This document shows, piece after piece, positions 1 to 7,273 of a stretch of 14,345 bases of DNA (its first letter is position 1; each line of letters opens with the position of its first letter). Origin of the DNA: Candidatus Sabulitectum sp. (GTDB taxonomy: Bacteria > Fermentibacterota > Fermentibacteria > Fermentibacterales > JCC-6); assembly GCA_029940175.1 (NCBI GenBank), contig JAOZRM010000044.1, forward strand, positions 3,227-17,571, written 5' to 3'. Under the pieces are notes generated by a model. That model was given only the letters and a program-made list of their open reading frames with translations, ran no database searches and was not told the origin of the DNA. Both the position numbers and the translations under genes were made by a program.

Positions 1-1056
1 TGGGGAGACCAATGCAAACATCACAGAAAAGATCGCAGTAAGAAACCAGGCATAATTCATTGTTTTTTTTCTGGAGCGACCATCAAAAAATACCGAGGTA
101 AGACTCGCACCAAGCATGGTGAAAGAAAACATGGACAACTCTCGGACTCCTGATCGGAAAAGAAGGATTGTCAGCCCCATAGAGAGACCCCAGATGGAGA
201 AAAGAAGAAAAATATCGGACACAGAGAAAGAGAAGAAGTGCTGTTCCCTCCACATATACACAAAAGCTATAAGAAGAAGAAAAACCGCCAGACCTGCCTT
301 GGCTATGTTGTGCTCTACCACACCAGTAGCTCCTACAGGAGAAAGCACCATTGCATCCCAGTAATGGCTGATTTCTTTTGTAAAGAGCCCGCCTGGGGGA
401 AGGATCTCCTCTCCTGTTATAAACTCTCTTTTGATCTCCGGAAGATTGGCAATATGCTCCTGAACTGCGGCCTCTCTCCCCTGGTGATCAATCTCAAGAT
501 CCGGGACGATCAGTTCAAGGATCATAGGTATCTTCTCCTGAAGAACACCGCGTCTCTCAAGATCCAGTCGTATACCGTCCCTTGCTTCAGCAAGGGTGAA
601 AAGTTCGGAGATATTCTCTGCTGAACCGTTATCTATAACAGCATGACTCCCTGCGTAGCTCAAACGAAGTTCTTCGATGTCAATGATGCCTGTTAAGTAC
701 AAACTGCTGACTCTCTGGCCAAAATAATGGGCAAGTTCATTGCTTCCGGTGGCGAGAAATATCAGTTCCTGGATTTGATCCGACGAGCTTGGTCCTGTCA
801 ATACATTCCGTTTCATAAAAATGGGTATAGAGGCCTCTGCTTCGGTGGCCATTTCCTCAAGCTCGATCTGGTTGAAAGGAATGGTGAAATTGTGAACAGC
901 GATAATGCCCTCGGAAACAGGCTCGCCAATAACAAGGTTCCTGTCTGATAACGCCCCGCGGGAGTCGAAGCCAAAATAAAAACCTGTTATAAGGAGGAGT
1001 AAAACCAACACTGCGGACAGAAAGCTAAGAGACACCGTTATTCTGGTAAATTTCAC
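1..1056 (-). CDS. YqfF/PgpH-type 7TM-HD membrane protein (N-terminal part, cut by window edge)
   Basis: Reading the minus strand from a GTG at 1056 gives 352 uninterrupted codons to the window edge. The first roughly 30 residues include a membrane anchor (about 9-29). A long exported region (about 30-250) follows, containing NLVIGEPVSEGIIA and a conserved-looking TEAEASIPIF stretch. Then come hydrophobic segments at about 252-270, 280-300, 305-325 and 335-352. This order matches the 7TMR-HD family: extracellular HDED domain, seven TM helices and a cytoplasmic HD phosphohydrolase. Members such as Listeria PgpH hydrolyse cyclic di-AMP. The HD domain lies outside the window, so activity cannot be judged. 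The GTG overlaps the phoH stop as GTGA (1053-1056), which points to translational coupling, and phoH followed by this gene is a widespread order (often then ybeY). Family assignment is firm; the c-di-AMP role is inferred. Confidence 0.88.
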   Translation of the reverse strand, partial: MKFTRITVSLSFLSAVLVLLLLITGFYFGFDSRGALSDRNLVIGEPVSEGIIAVHNFTIPFNQIELEEMATEAEASIPIFMKRNVLTGPSSSDQIQELIFLATGSNELAHYFGQRVSSLYLTGIIDIEELRLSYAGSHAVIDNGSAENISELFTLAEARDGIRLDLERRGVLQEKIPMILELIVPDLEIDHQGREAAVQEHIANLPEIKREFITGEEILPPGGLFTKEISHYWDAMVLSPVGATGVVEHNIAKAGLAVFLLLIAFVYMWREQHFFSFSVSDIFLLFSIWGLSMGLTILLFRSGVRELSMFSFTMLGASLTSVFFDGRSRKKTMNYAWFLTAIFSVMFALVSP

Positions 1057-1991
1057 TCCTGGTCCTTTCGCTCGAAAGCCTCAATAATCCGCTGAACCAG
1101 AGGATGCCTGAGCACATCACTGTGATCAAGATAAACAAATCCTATTCCCGGGATCTGACGGAGTACTTTTGCTATTCTTACCAGACCGGAAATGGTAGGC
1201 GGTTTTAAATCAATCTGTGTGACATCACCGGTTATGACCATCCTGGATCCATATCCCATTCTTGTCAGGAACATCTTCATCTGGGTCAGTGTGGTATTCT
1301 GAGCTTCATCAAGAATGATAAAGGAATTGTTTAACGTTCTTCCACGCATGTATGCCAGAGGAGCCACTTCAATCACACCACTCTCAAGATATTTCTGAAC
1401 TCTGGGCGCGGTAAGAGTATCATTCAAGGCGTCATATATGGGTCGCAGATAAGGATCTATCTTCTGCTGAAGATCGCCTGGAAGAAAACCAAGGTTCTCT
1501 CCCGCCTCAACTGCAGGCCTGGTGAGTATGATTCGCTCAACTCTGTTTTCACGCAACGCGCTAACAGCTGCTGCCACCGCAAGAAATGTCTTTCCTGTAC
1601 CTGCCGGCCCGATTGAGAACACAAGCTCATTGTGCATAACCGAACGCATGTAACCTTCCTGACCAGGCGTTCTGGGAATGATGCGACCTGCTCTACCGGG
1701 TACAGTGTACATCAGTCCGGCCGATTTCAATTCGGGAAAGTCAAGAGCCTTGTGCAATGCACTTTTTGATATTCGACCACTTGCCTGAATCTCAGCTACA
1801 AGTCTCTCGGTCACTGCCTGTGCCCGGTCAAGAGAGGGTTTTTCTCCTGTAAACATAAGACTTGCATCACGATAAACAGCAGCTACACCTAGAACACGGC
1901 ATATCTCTCTCAGATTCCCGTCTCCGGGACCAAGAAGCTTCCGTGCATCATCAGGTGAAACTGGAATTCTTCTTCTGTCAGGCTTTTTCAT
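1053..1991 (-). CDS. phoH: PhoH-like ATPase
   Basis: This 312-residue protein is a PhoH-family P-loop NTPase, a cytoplasmic ATPase linked in other bacteria to RNA metabolism together with the endoribonuclease YbeY; its exact reaction is poorly known. Walker A GPAGTGKT is at 128-135, Walker B with ILDEAQN at 226-232, TGDVTQID at 254-261 and the family's C-terminal block SDVLRHPLV at 291-299. The N-terminal part (about 10-65) resembles the small KH-like region common in this family, and the length is normal. The ATG fits the family N-terminus and no better in-frame start exists. The 20 nt before it contain no Shine-Dalgarno match, only the T-rich tail of a terminator. Its stop overlaps the GTG of the 7TM-HD gene, so the two are coupled. 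Expression needs readthrough from the LysM gene or a promoter inside the terminator tail. Confidence 0.95.
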   Translation of the reverse strand: MKKPDRRRIPVSPDDARKLLGPGDGNLREICRVLGVAAVYRDASLMFTGEKPSLDRAQAVTERLVAEIQASGRISKSALHKALDFPELKSAGLMYTVPGRAGRIIPRTPGQEGYMRSVMHNELVFSIGPAGTGKTFLAVAAAVSALRENRVERIILTRPAVEAGENLGFLPGDLQQKIDPYLRPIYDALNDTLTAPRVQKYLESGVIEVAPLAYMRGRTLNNSFIILDEAQNTTLTQMKMFLTRMGYGSRMVITGDVTQIDLKPPTISGLVRIAKVLRQIPGIGFVYLDHSDVLRHPLVQRIIEAFERKDQE

Positions 1992-2000
1992 AAGTAAGTT

Positions 2001-2040
2001 AATATAAAGAATCTCCCCACCCGAATGGGCAGGGAGATTC
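2001..2040 (-). terminator. Rho-independent terminator after the LysM gene
   Basis: On the minus strand a 14-bp stem (2040-2027 with 2022-2009, two G-T pairs) closes a 4-nt loop ATTC. It is followed directly by TTTATATT (2008-2001). It lies 21 nt past the LysM stop and ends 9 nt before the phoH ATG. The stem is long and GC-rich, but the T-tract is interrupted by two A residues, so some readthrough into phoH is plausible. Confidence 0.85.
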
Positions 2041-2061
2041 TATTGGACTCGTAATTACCTG

Positions 2062-2727
2062 TTACTGGCGTCCGCCGCGAACTCCGCCGCGAGGGATAGT
2101 AAGGATCTGTCCTGGATAGATCAGGTTAGGATCACTGATCTTGTCACGGTTACCCTCGTAAAGCTGAGGCCATTCGCCTCTGCTGTTGTAAACGATACCG
2201 TATCCGGCGATCTTACCGAGATAGTCTCCACCAACAACTGTGTAGGAGCTTGCCATTGGTACAGGTACAACAATGGTGTCGCCTGCGTAAATCATGTTAG
2301 GATCGCTGATCTGGGCGCTGTTGCGCTCATAAATGCGAGGCCATTCTGAGCCATTACCGAAGTAGTAATGGTAACTGGCGATGAGCCACAGGCTCTCTCC
2401 GTCAACGATTGTGTGATTTACACCGCTGTTGCGAAGTCTGTTGATCTCACCGCGAAGCCATGTGATGTCCTGATTAAGCTGATTGATCTCAGCCTGAAGA
2501 GCATCTCTTACGGCACGGAGAGGAAGAACTTTGGCTTCCCATTCCTCAACGATAGGATCAGCTTCACTTTTTACCCATTCCCAATACGCGATCTGAAGCT
2601 CGATATTCTTGTCGCCCATAGCCTCGATTTCTTCGCGGCTGTAGTCCTGAAGATCCTCAACTGTGTAACTCTTTGCAAATGAAAGAGATGCGAAGAGGAC
2701 CAGTACGATAACCATTAAGTAACGCAT
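2062..2727 (-). CDS. Exported coiled-coil protein with two LysM domains
   Basis: This 221-residue protein starts with a signal peptide (MRYLMVIVLVLFASLSFA, cleavage expected after Ala18; no lipobox cysteine). An acidic segment and a predicted coiled coil (about 57-101, rich in L/I heptads and E/R/Q) follow. Two LysM repeats end the protein: about 103-156 (HTIVDGESLWLIAS, SDPNMIYAGDTIVVP) and about 160-213 (YTVVGGDYLGKIAG, SDPNLIYPGQILTIP). LysM domains bind the N-acetylglucosamine chains of peptidoglycan, so the protein probably sits in the periplasm on the wall. The C-terminus is a short Gly/Arg tail. A strong GGAAGGGG lies 6 nt before the ATG. The gene begins 14 nt after the small lipoprotein gene, so the two form an operon ended by the terminator at 2001-2040. 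There is no catalytic domain; a structural or scaffolding role is inferred. Confidence 0.9.
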   Translation of the reverse strand: MRYLMVIVLVLFASLSFAKSYTVEDLQDYSREEIEAMGDKNIELQIAYWEWVKSEADPIVEEWEAKVLPLRAVRDALQAEINQLNQDITWLRGEINRLRNSGVNHTIVDGESLWLIASYHYYFGNGSEWPRIYERNSAQISDPNMIYAGDTIVVPVPMASSYTVVGGDYLGKIAGYGIVYNSRGEWPQLYEGNRDKISDPNLIYPGQILTIPRGGVRGGRQ

Positions 2728-2741
2728 ACTTTACCCCTTCC

Positions 2742-3014
2742 TTATCTTCCTGTGCCGCCGAGTGATTCGTACTCGGCCTGAAGTTCTGCCTTCTCTGCCT
2801 GAAGCTGTACAATCTGTGCTTCGAGCTGAGGAATTTCCTCATTGAGATTACCAAATTCGTTCTCAAGACTGATAGCTCTTGCTTCCGCGGCCAACGCTGC
2901 TGCTCTTGCTGTATCCCTTGCACGAAGCTGTTCTTCGCTGGGACCGCAAGCTGCTACAAGCAGAATCATGGCCAGGAGCGCAAGAAAGAACATTGAAGTT
3001 CTTGTTCTGAGCAT
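2742..3014 (-). CDS. Small coiled-coil lipoprotein
   Basis: This 90-residue protein has a positively charged N-terminus, a hydrophobic stretch (about 8-20) and the lipobox VAAC with Cys23, so signal peptidase II should leave a lipidated 68-residue mature protein. Residues 26-85 are rich in A, E, L, Q and R with heptad spacing and form a likely coiled coil, in the manner of Lpp-like proteins. The tail is GGTGR. There is no C-terminal Lys of the kind that tethers E. coli Lpp covalently to peptidoglycan. The start was chosen because AGGAGG (3028-3023) lies 8 nt before this ATG. A longer in-frame start at 3113 would add 33 residues before the signal peptide and has no such site. It is followed after 14 nt by the LysM protein. 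A role as an outer-membrane partner of that protein is inferred. Confidence 0.87.
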   Translation of the reverse strand: MLRTRTSMFFLALLAMILLVAACGPSEEQLRARDTARAAALAAEARAISLENEFGNLNEEIPQLEAQIVQLQAEKAELQAEYESLGGTGR

Positions 3015-3134
3015 CTCCGAAACCTCCTCTTGGTTACTCTGACTGTTCATTCTCGTAACTATGGAATCGTGAATACATTGCGTCCTCATGACCCCTTGCC
3101 CCAAACAGGGCACAAATTAACAATTCTGAAAGCT

Positions 3135-3164
3135 ATTACTAACCACAACACTCTTAACTGTCAA
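3135..3164 (-). promoter_or_regulatory. Candidate sigma70-type promoter for the lipoprotein-LysM operon
   Basis: On the minus strand a perfect TTGACA (3164-3159) is followed after 18 nt by AGTAAT (3140-3135), a 4/6 match to the -10 box. This would give a leader of about 115 nt before the lipoprotein ATG at 3014. It lies in the 198-nt gap after the VanZ-like gene, where a separate start of transcription is expected. The -10 box is imperfect. Confidence 0.45.
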
Positions 3165-3212
3165 GATGCCGTCCAGCTTCTGACCAGGGGAATATACAAA
3201 CAGTTCAATCTG

Positions 3213-3596
3213 TCAAGTAATTGGCTGCTTTTTTCTCCCGGTGAACAGACGGGAAAAAAGCCAAACGGCGATAACAATCCCGGCCACGTCTGCAAGCAGA
3301 TCTTGAAATGAACAGTCTCTTCCTGGAACAAACGACTGATGCAACTCGTCCAGCACGGCCCATGCTGTACCGGCGACTCCCATGGTGAGTTTTGGTCTTT
3401 TCTTCCCAAAAAGGTCTGCATTAAGAACCATAGCGAGCCCAAGTCCACCGAACTCAAGCAGGTGAAAAACCTTATCCTGGTGCGGAAACAACTGCACAGG
3501 AGGCTTCAACGAGGGTTGATGGCTCAAAAAGACGATCAACGATGCAACCAGTACAAGGAAGATTCGGGCAAAAATAGTTCCAGCAATTTTACTCAT
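3213..3596 (-). CDS. VanZ-like membrane protein
   Basis: This 127-residue protein has hydrophobic segments at about 5-24, 46-60, 70-82 and 102-118. It carries the motifs of the VanZ-like family: SHQPSL at 25-30, DKVFHLLEFGGLG at 41-53, DELHQSFVPGR at 83-93 and DLLADVAG at 99-106. VanZ itself gives low-level teicoplanin resistance. Most chromosomal VanZ-like proteins, including this type, have no known function, so no resistance role should be read into it. The ATG is 20 nt after the stop of the GAF-GGDEF gene. The nearest purine-rich site (AAGGGA) is about 14 nt upstream, which is far, so translation may depend on coupling. The two genes probably share a transcript. Confidence 0.85.
   Translation of the reverse strand: MSKIAGTIFARIFLVLVASLIVFLSHQPSLKPPVQLFPHQDKVFHLLEFGGLGLAMVLNADLFGKKRPKLTMGVAGTAWAVLDELHQSFVPGRDCSFQDLLADVAGIVIAVWLFSRLFTGRKKQPIT
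3227..3261 (-). repeat. Inverted repeat at the 3' end of the VanZ-like gene
   Basis: Two arms (3227-3240 and 3250-3261) pair over 12 bp with a 2-nt bulge around a 9-nt loop. The outer half is GC plus a run of six T-A pairs, the inner half CCCG/CGGG. It lies inside the last codons of the VanZ-like gene. No T-tract follows on the minus strand, so it is not a standard terminator, though it could protect a 3' end. Confidence 0.45.
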
Positions 3597-3615
3597 GGAG
3601 AAAGAGATGATCCCT

Positions 3616-5604
3616 TCATTTTGTTTCGAAGAACTGTCCTACCTCGGTAATGGTTGAGAATCCTGGACGGGAAGAAATTTTATCCACAATACTTATGGCG
3701 ATGCCCGGCAACTTGGTGATCATTCTATCCACATGTGATACTGCGCCGCCTATACATACCCCGAGAACTACTTTTCTCTCTGCGATAGTCAAGGGACTGT
3801 CCGCAAATTCCTCATGGATCCGAACCGCAAAAGCTTCTGCGGAGACTCTATCCACCCCTGGAAGACAGATCAGGAAACAATCGGGTGCATGTCGTGACAG
3901 CAAGGCTTCATTTCCCATGGTTCTGCTGAGAAGTTCAGCAGCTTTTCTCAATACTTTATCTCCTGCGGCATGACCAAATGTCTCATTTATCCCTGAGAAG
4001 TCGTGTATATCAACTGCAAGTACAGTAATAGACAAAGCTCTGCTCCTAACTCCCCTAATGAGATCAGCCAGTCTCTCATGAAAAGAAGAAAGAAGCGGCA
4101 GACCAGTTATTCGATCGTTATCTCTCAGCTTCAAGAGAGAATCCACAAGCTGATTTCTGCTCACAGCCAGACTGAAAACAGATACATATGCTCTGAACGT
4201 GGACAGATCTTCCGGTGAGAAATACTGTTCACTGGCGCTCTCCACGGTAAGAACACCAAACACTTCACCTCTGTCCTCAAGAGGAATCGCACAACACGAA
4301 CCAACTGCACTGTGCGGGTCATCACTCTCACCGAATGTTTTACCTGCTCCCATCCTCAACCTGCGAAGTGCTTGCCTTCTGGTCACAGCCATTCCGGCGA
4401 AACCTTCGCCAATATCAAACTCTCTTCCCGCTCTTCCTTCGCTGAAAGAACCTCTCGATTCAAAGATTGCCAAGGTTCCATTGTTGTTCACTATTGCAAC
4501 GGTTGCGGTGGTTCGTGAAAAACTTGAGACAATTCTTCCTGTCAATTTATGGACTGCTCCCCGGATATCCACCGAGGTTTCCATTTCCTCGCACAAGGAA
4601 AGAAAACCGCTTTGCTTCTCTTCCCGGCTAAGTTCCCAGCAAATGGACAGCAGAAATGCAGAATCAACAATGATCGGTGAACTGATCTTTCTTTTCTCGC
4701 TTGATTCGAAATCCAGCACCATGAAACCACTCAAAATACCATCCCGGCGGAACTGAACAATGGTTACCCACGGGCTTCCACTACCCTGAATGTACCATGG
4801 AAGACCGGAACTGCCCCCGATGGACAATCTTTCTGCTTTCAAATGTATCACATCGCTGGAACTTCCATTCAGTATCTGAATCACCGGATCATCTGAACCG
4901 ACCATGTATCTTACAGACGTCCCCCCTGTATCTGCCATAAACTCGTTAAGAGTCCATATCTCTCTTTGATCCTGGGTAAAAAGAAAAATTCCGTGAGCGC
5001 CGGTGCTTGCCTTCAAGATCGGGATAAGGCTTCTTGCAACATCATCGGGAAAAACAGGAGTCAAATCCTTGTTCTTTTCTTTTTCTCCCGCAGGTGAAGC
5101 ATCCCCAGCTACTTTTTCATCCTTCAGGTACTCTACAGCAGACATTGATACAAGTGGAATAATTCCGGCTATCAAAGCTCCTCTGAGTACTCCAAGAAAT
5201 GAACCCAGATCGAATCTTCCGTCCATGATCCCTGTGGAGGAAACAACAGGAGCGATAAACTCAACAGCACCAAGTACCCCGGCAATTGTTAGAACAGGGC
5301 CACCAATTGAATCTCTCTTCATCCATAGGAATAAAAGCGGATATAGAAATGCCGCAGGACCCAGGGCTCCTCCCCATAGTTGTACTGTGGAGTTCACAAG
5401 GGCTGCAGTAAAAAAAATCACACCAGACTGGGGTGAACTGTCTCTTTTCAATAGAAACACAGCCACCAGAACAGCAACAAGTAAAGGCAGGAAGCCGTAC
5501 AAAAAAGAATCCGCTACCCTCTCAGAGAATGCGGCAGCGTTAAAAAGCACAATAAGTGCTGAAGCAGTAAGCAATGTATTTCCAAGAAGTCTTTCTTTTT
5601 CCAA
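3616..5604 (-). CDS. Membrane GAF-domain protein with degenerate GGDEF domain
   Basis: This reads as a 662-residue membrane signalling protein. The N-terminus (about 1-162) is hydrophobic, with around six TM segments and no long exported loop. A first GAF-like region lies at about 180-320. A second, clearer GAF domain lies at about 345-482 (FDIGEGFAGMAV, CCAIPLEDRGEVFGVLTVES). A GGDEF domain covers about 495-662, with ITGLPLL and D-HDFSGINETFGHAAGDKVL at 532-552. The diguanylate cyclase signature is replaced by APDCF (573-577): the third Asp remains but both glycines and the catalytic Glu are gone. No RxxD inhibitory site is visible. It is therefore probably not a c-di-GMP synthase and may act as a sensor or nucleotide-binding partner. 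I chose the TTG at 5604 because AGGGGG (5616-5611) lies 6 nt upstream. The frame stays open to a TTG at 5658 that has no such site. Confidence 0.88.
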   Translation of the reverse strand: MEKERLLGNTLLTASALIVLFNAAAFSERVADSFLYGFLPLLVAVLVAVFLLKRDSSPQSGVIFFTAALVNSTVQLWGGALGPAAFLYPLLFLWMKRDSIGGPVLTIAGVLGAVEFIAPVVSSTGIMDGRFDLGSFLGVLRGALIAGIIPLVSMSAVEYLKDEKVAGDASPAGEKEKNKDLTPVFPDDVARSLIPILKASTGAHGIFLFTQDQREIWTLNEFMADTGGTSVRYMVGSDDPVIQILNGSSSDVIHLKAERLSIGGSSGLPWYIQGSGSPWVTIVQFRRDGILSGFMVLDFESSEKRKISSPIIVDSAFLLSICWELSREEKQSGFLSLCEEMETSVDIRGAVHKLTGRIVSSFSRTTATVAIVNNNGTLAIFESRGSFSEGRAGREFDIGEGFAGMAVTRRQALRRLRMGAGKTFGESDDPHSAVGSCCAIPLEDRGEVFGVLTVESASEQYFSPEDLSTFRAYVSVFSLAVSRNQLVDSLLKLRDNDRITGLPLLSSFHERLADLIRGVRSRALSITVLAVDIHDFSGINETFGHAAGDKVLRKAAELLSRTMGNEALLSRHAPDCFLICLPGVDRVSAEAFAVRIHEEFADSPLTIAERKVVLGVCIGGAVSHVDRMITKLPGIAISIVDKISSRPGFSTITEVGQFFETK

Positions 5605-5924
5605 CAAATTCCCCCTCGTTCCATCCTGTGGATTCAGCGAATATACTGCACAATGCAAAGACAGAGTGCTTCAATTGATGTCGAGAGTCGATACCGGAGT
5701 ACTAAAAATCTTGCTCTTCCAAGGCAATTTCAAGGAAAAACACAGGCACTTGACGACAGGGACATAGTTTAATGATTTTTGGATAGCACCGGAAGGTGCG
5801 TTGCCTTTCTGTCAAAGCAGGCTGAAAACCCTATATCGAGTTTCATATATGTGAGGAACAACAATTAAATCATTGCTATTGCTTAATTCCACCGGGCCGG
5901 TGGAGCTTCCAGGAGAGATATTCA
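5605..5924. other. Divergent intergenic region with rho leader
   Basis: This 320-nt gap separates the minus-strand GAF-GGDEF gene from plus-strand rho and should carry both promoters. No protein gene is supported here. On the plus strand I see a GNRA-capped hairpin GCACC-GGAA-GGTGC (5786-5799), a 6-bp inverted repeat AATTAA/TTAATT (5863-5868 and 5883-5888) and a 7-bp hairpin just before the rho ribosome binding site. A TTGACG at 5750-5755 followed by AT-rich sequence is a weak promoter candidate because its spacing to an AATGAT is only 15 nt. On the minus strand no convincing -35/-10 pair stands out. I could not match the leader to a riboswitch class I know. Confidence 0.5.
5888..5904 (+). 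promoter_or_regulatory. Hairpin beside the rho ribosome binding site
   Basis: TCCACCG (5888-5894) pairs with CGGTGGA (5898-5904) around the loop GGC, a perfect 7-bp stem. It ends 6 nt before the AGGAGA ribosome binding site (5911-5916) of rho. Such a stem could stabilise the leader or take part in control of rho translation. Rho is autoregulated in E. coli through its leader, but a similar role here is only inferred. Confidence 0.4.
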
Positions 5925-7241
5925 TTGCAAAAATCCAATAGACAAAAGAGAACACCGTACAACAAACGCAGACGAATCATATCAGGTCCGACTGCTTCAG
6001 ATCTCGAACAGAAAACACTTGCCGAGCTTCAGGAGATGGCTAAGGAATCAGGTATAACCAGAGTTACAAACATTCGCAAAGCCGATCTGATAACTACAAT
6101 TCTTGAGAAAAAGGCAGAAAAGAACGGTTTGGGATTTGCACAGGGTGTTCTGGAAACTCTCAATGATGGTTATGGATTCCTCAGAAACTCAGCAAGCAAC
6201 TACCTTCCGGGTTCTGATGATATTTATGTTTCTCTGAGTCAGATCAAAAGATTCAATCTGAAAACCGGAGACTCTATCTCCGGTCATGCCAGAAAACCTA
6301 GAGACGGAGAAAAATACGCCGCTCTGATCAGGCTTGAAAAGATCAACGGGATCAGCCCTGAAGAGATCACCTCGAGAAGAAGATTCGAATCCCTCACACC
6401 TTACTATCCCGAAGAGAGTTTTACTCTTGAAACAACTGCAGACGAGTATTCCGGCAGAGTGATGGATCTGCTTGTTCCCATCGGCAAAGGCCAGAGAGCT
6501 CTGATTGTCTCTCCTCCAAGAGCTGGAAAAACTGTTCTTCTTCAGCACATCGCGAACTCAATCACTCAGAATCATCCGGATGTGATACTGATCGTTCTTC
6601 TGATAGATGAAAGACCCGAGGAAGTCACCGACATGAAGCGGAGGGTTCAGGGTGAAGTGGTCAGTTCCACTTTTGATGAACCTCCGAAGCGGCATGTTCA
6701 TATTGCGGACATGGTTCTTGAAAAAGCAAAGAGGCTGGTTGAGTCAGGAAAGGATGTGGTGATTCTTCTTGACAGTATCACACGTCTTGCACGAGCCAAC
6801 AATCAGGTTATCCCCCATTCCGGTAAAATTCTTTCCGGTGGAGTTGATTCAAACGCCCTTCAGCGACCAAAAAGATTCTTTGGTGCTGCAAGAAACATTG
6901 TAGAGGGGGGCAGCCTTACCATAGTTGGTACTGCGCTGGTGGATACAGGCAGCCGTATGGATGAAGTTATTTTCGAAGAATTCAAGGGAACCGGAAACTG
7001 TGAGATCGTTCTTGACAGGCGTCTGGCAGACAGAAGGATCTACCCGGCAATAGACATTACCAAGTCCGGCACGAGACGTGAGGATCTTCTTATGGATGAA
7101 GAGACCATAAGCAGGGTTTGGGTTATGAGGAAAATTCTGGTGGAGATGAGCCCTGTAGAGGCCATGGAGACCCTGAAAAAACAGTTGTCAAAGCATAAAT
7201 CTAATCGCAGGTTCCTTGACAACATGCAGAATTACGAGTAG
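5925..7241 (+). CDS. rho: Transcription termination factor Rho
   Basis: Rho is the hexameric RNA-dependent ATPase and helicase that ends untranslated transcripts. This 438-residue protein has a basic N-terminus (about 5-18), a Rho_N helical domain (about 27-62), an OB-fold RNA-binding domain (about 68-142, GVLETLNDGYGFLR) and the motor domain. In the motor domain, Walker A SPPRAGKT is at 196-203, Walker B VVILLDSITR at 278-287, the Q-loop region SGGVDSNALQRPKRFFGAARN spans 304-324, and the arginine finger is probably Arg365 in LDRR. All parts look intact and the length is ordinary, without the large insertions of some lineages. The start is TTG, with AGGAGA 8 nt upstream. rpmE follows after 32 nt. 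rho next to rpmE is a common pairing across bacteria. Confidence 0.98.
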   Translation: MQKSNRQKRTPYNKRRRIISGPTASDLEQKTLAELQEMAKESGITRVTNIRKADLITTILEKKAEKNGLGFAQGVLETLNDGYGFLRNSASNYLPGSDDIYVSLSQIKRFNLKTGDSISGHARKPRDGEKYAALIRLEKINGISPEEITSRRRFESLTPYYPEESFTLETTADEYSGRVMDLLVPIGKGQRALIVSPPRAGKTVLLQHIANSITQNHPDVILIVLLIDERPEEVTDMKRRVQGEVVSSTFDEPPKRHVHIADMVLEKAKRLVESGKDVVILLDSITRLARANNQVIPHSGKILSGGVDSNALQRPKRFFGAARNIVEGGSLTIVGTALVDTGSRMDEVIFEEFKGTGNCEIVLDRRLADRRIYPAIDITKSGTRREDLLMDEETISRVWVMRKILVEMSPVEAMETLKKQLSKHKSNRRFLDNMQNYE

Positions 7242-7273
7242 AATACGGCGATTTTTAGCATGGAGGAAAAATA

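Noticed and set aside
116..948. Plus-strand open frames of 73-128 codons over the left end
   Set aside because: They lie opposite the minus-strand 7TM-HD gene, which is open for 352 codons with family motifs. They have no recognisable domains.
3015..3113. Longer start of the small lipoprotein at 3113
   Set aside because: It would put 33 polar residues before the signal peptide, while a perfect AGGAGG stands 8 nt before the ATG at 3014.
3191..3216. Second promoter candidate TTGACA (3216-3211) with TATATT on the minus strand
   Set aside because: The spacing between the two boxes is only 14 nt, too short for a normal sigma70 promoter.
3213..3596. Reading the VanZ-like gene as a glycopeptide resistance determinant
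   Set aside because: No vanH, vanA, vanX or regulator genes are present, and chromosomal VanZ-like proteins are widespread without such a role.
5605..5658. Longer TTG start of the GAF-GGDEF gene at 5658
   Set aside because: It has no ribosome binding site, and the AGGGGG placed 6 nt before the TTG at 5604 would then lie inside the coding region.
5003..5767. A 254-codon plus-strand open frame
   Set aside because: It lies mostly opposite the TM and linker part of the GAF-GGDEF gene, its composition is Ser/Thr/Pro-rich without domains, and it has no matching ribosome binding site.
5781..5860. Possible riboswitch in the rho leader
   Set aside because: I compared it by eye with the conserved cores of c-di-GMP, cobalamin, SAM, THF, ZTP and preQ1 classes and saw no match. 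Only simple hairpins are supported.
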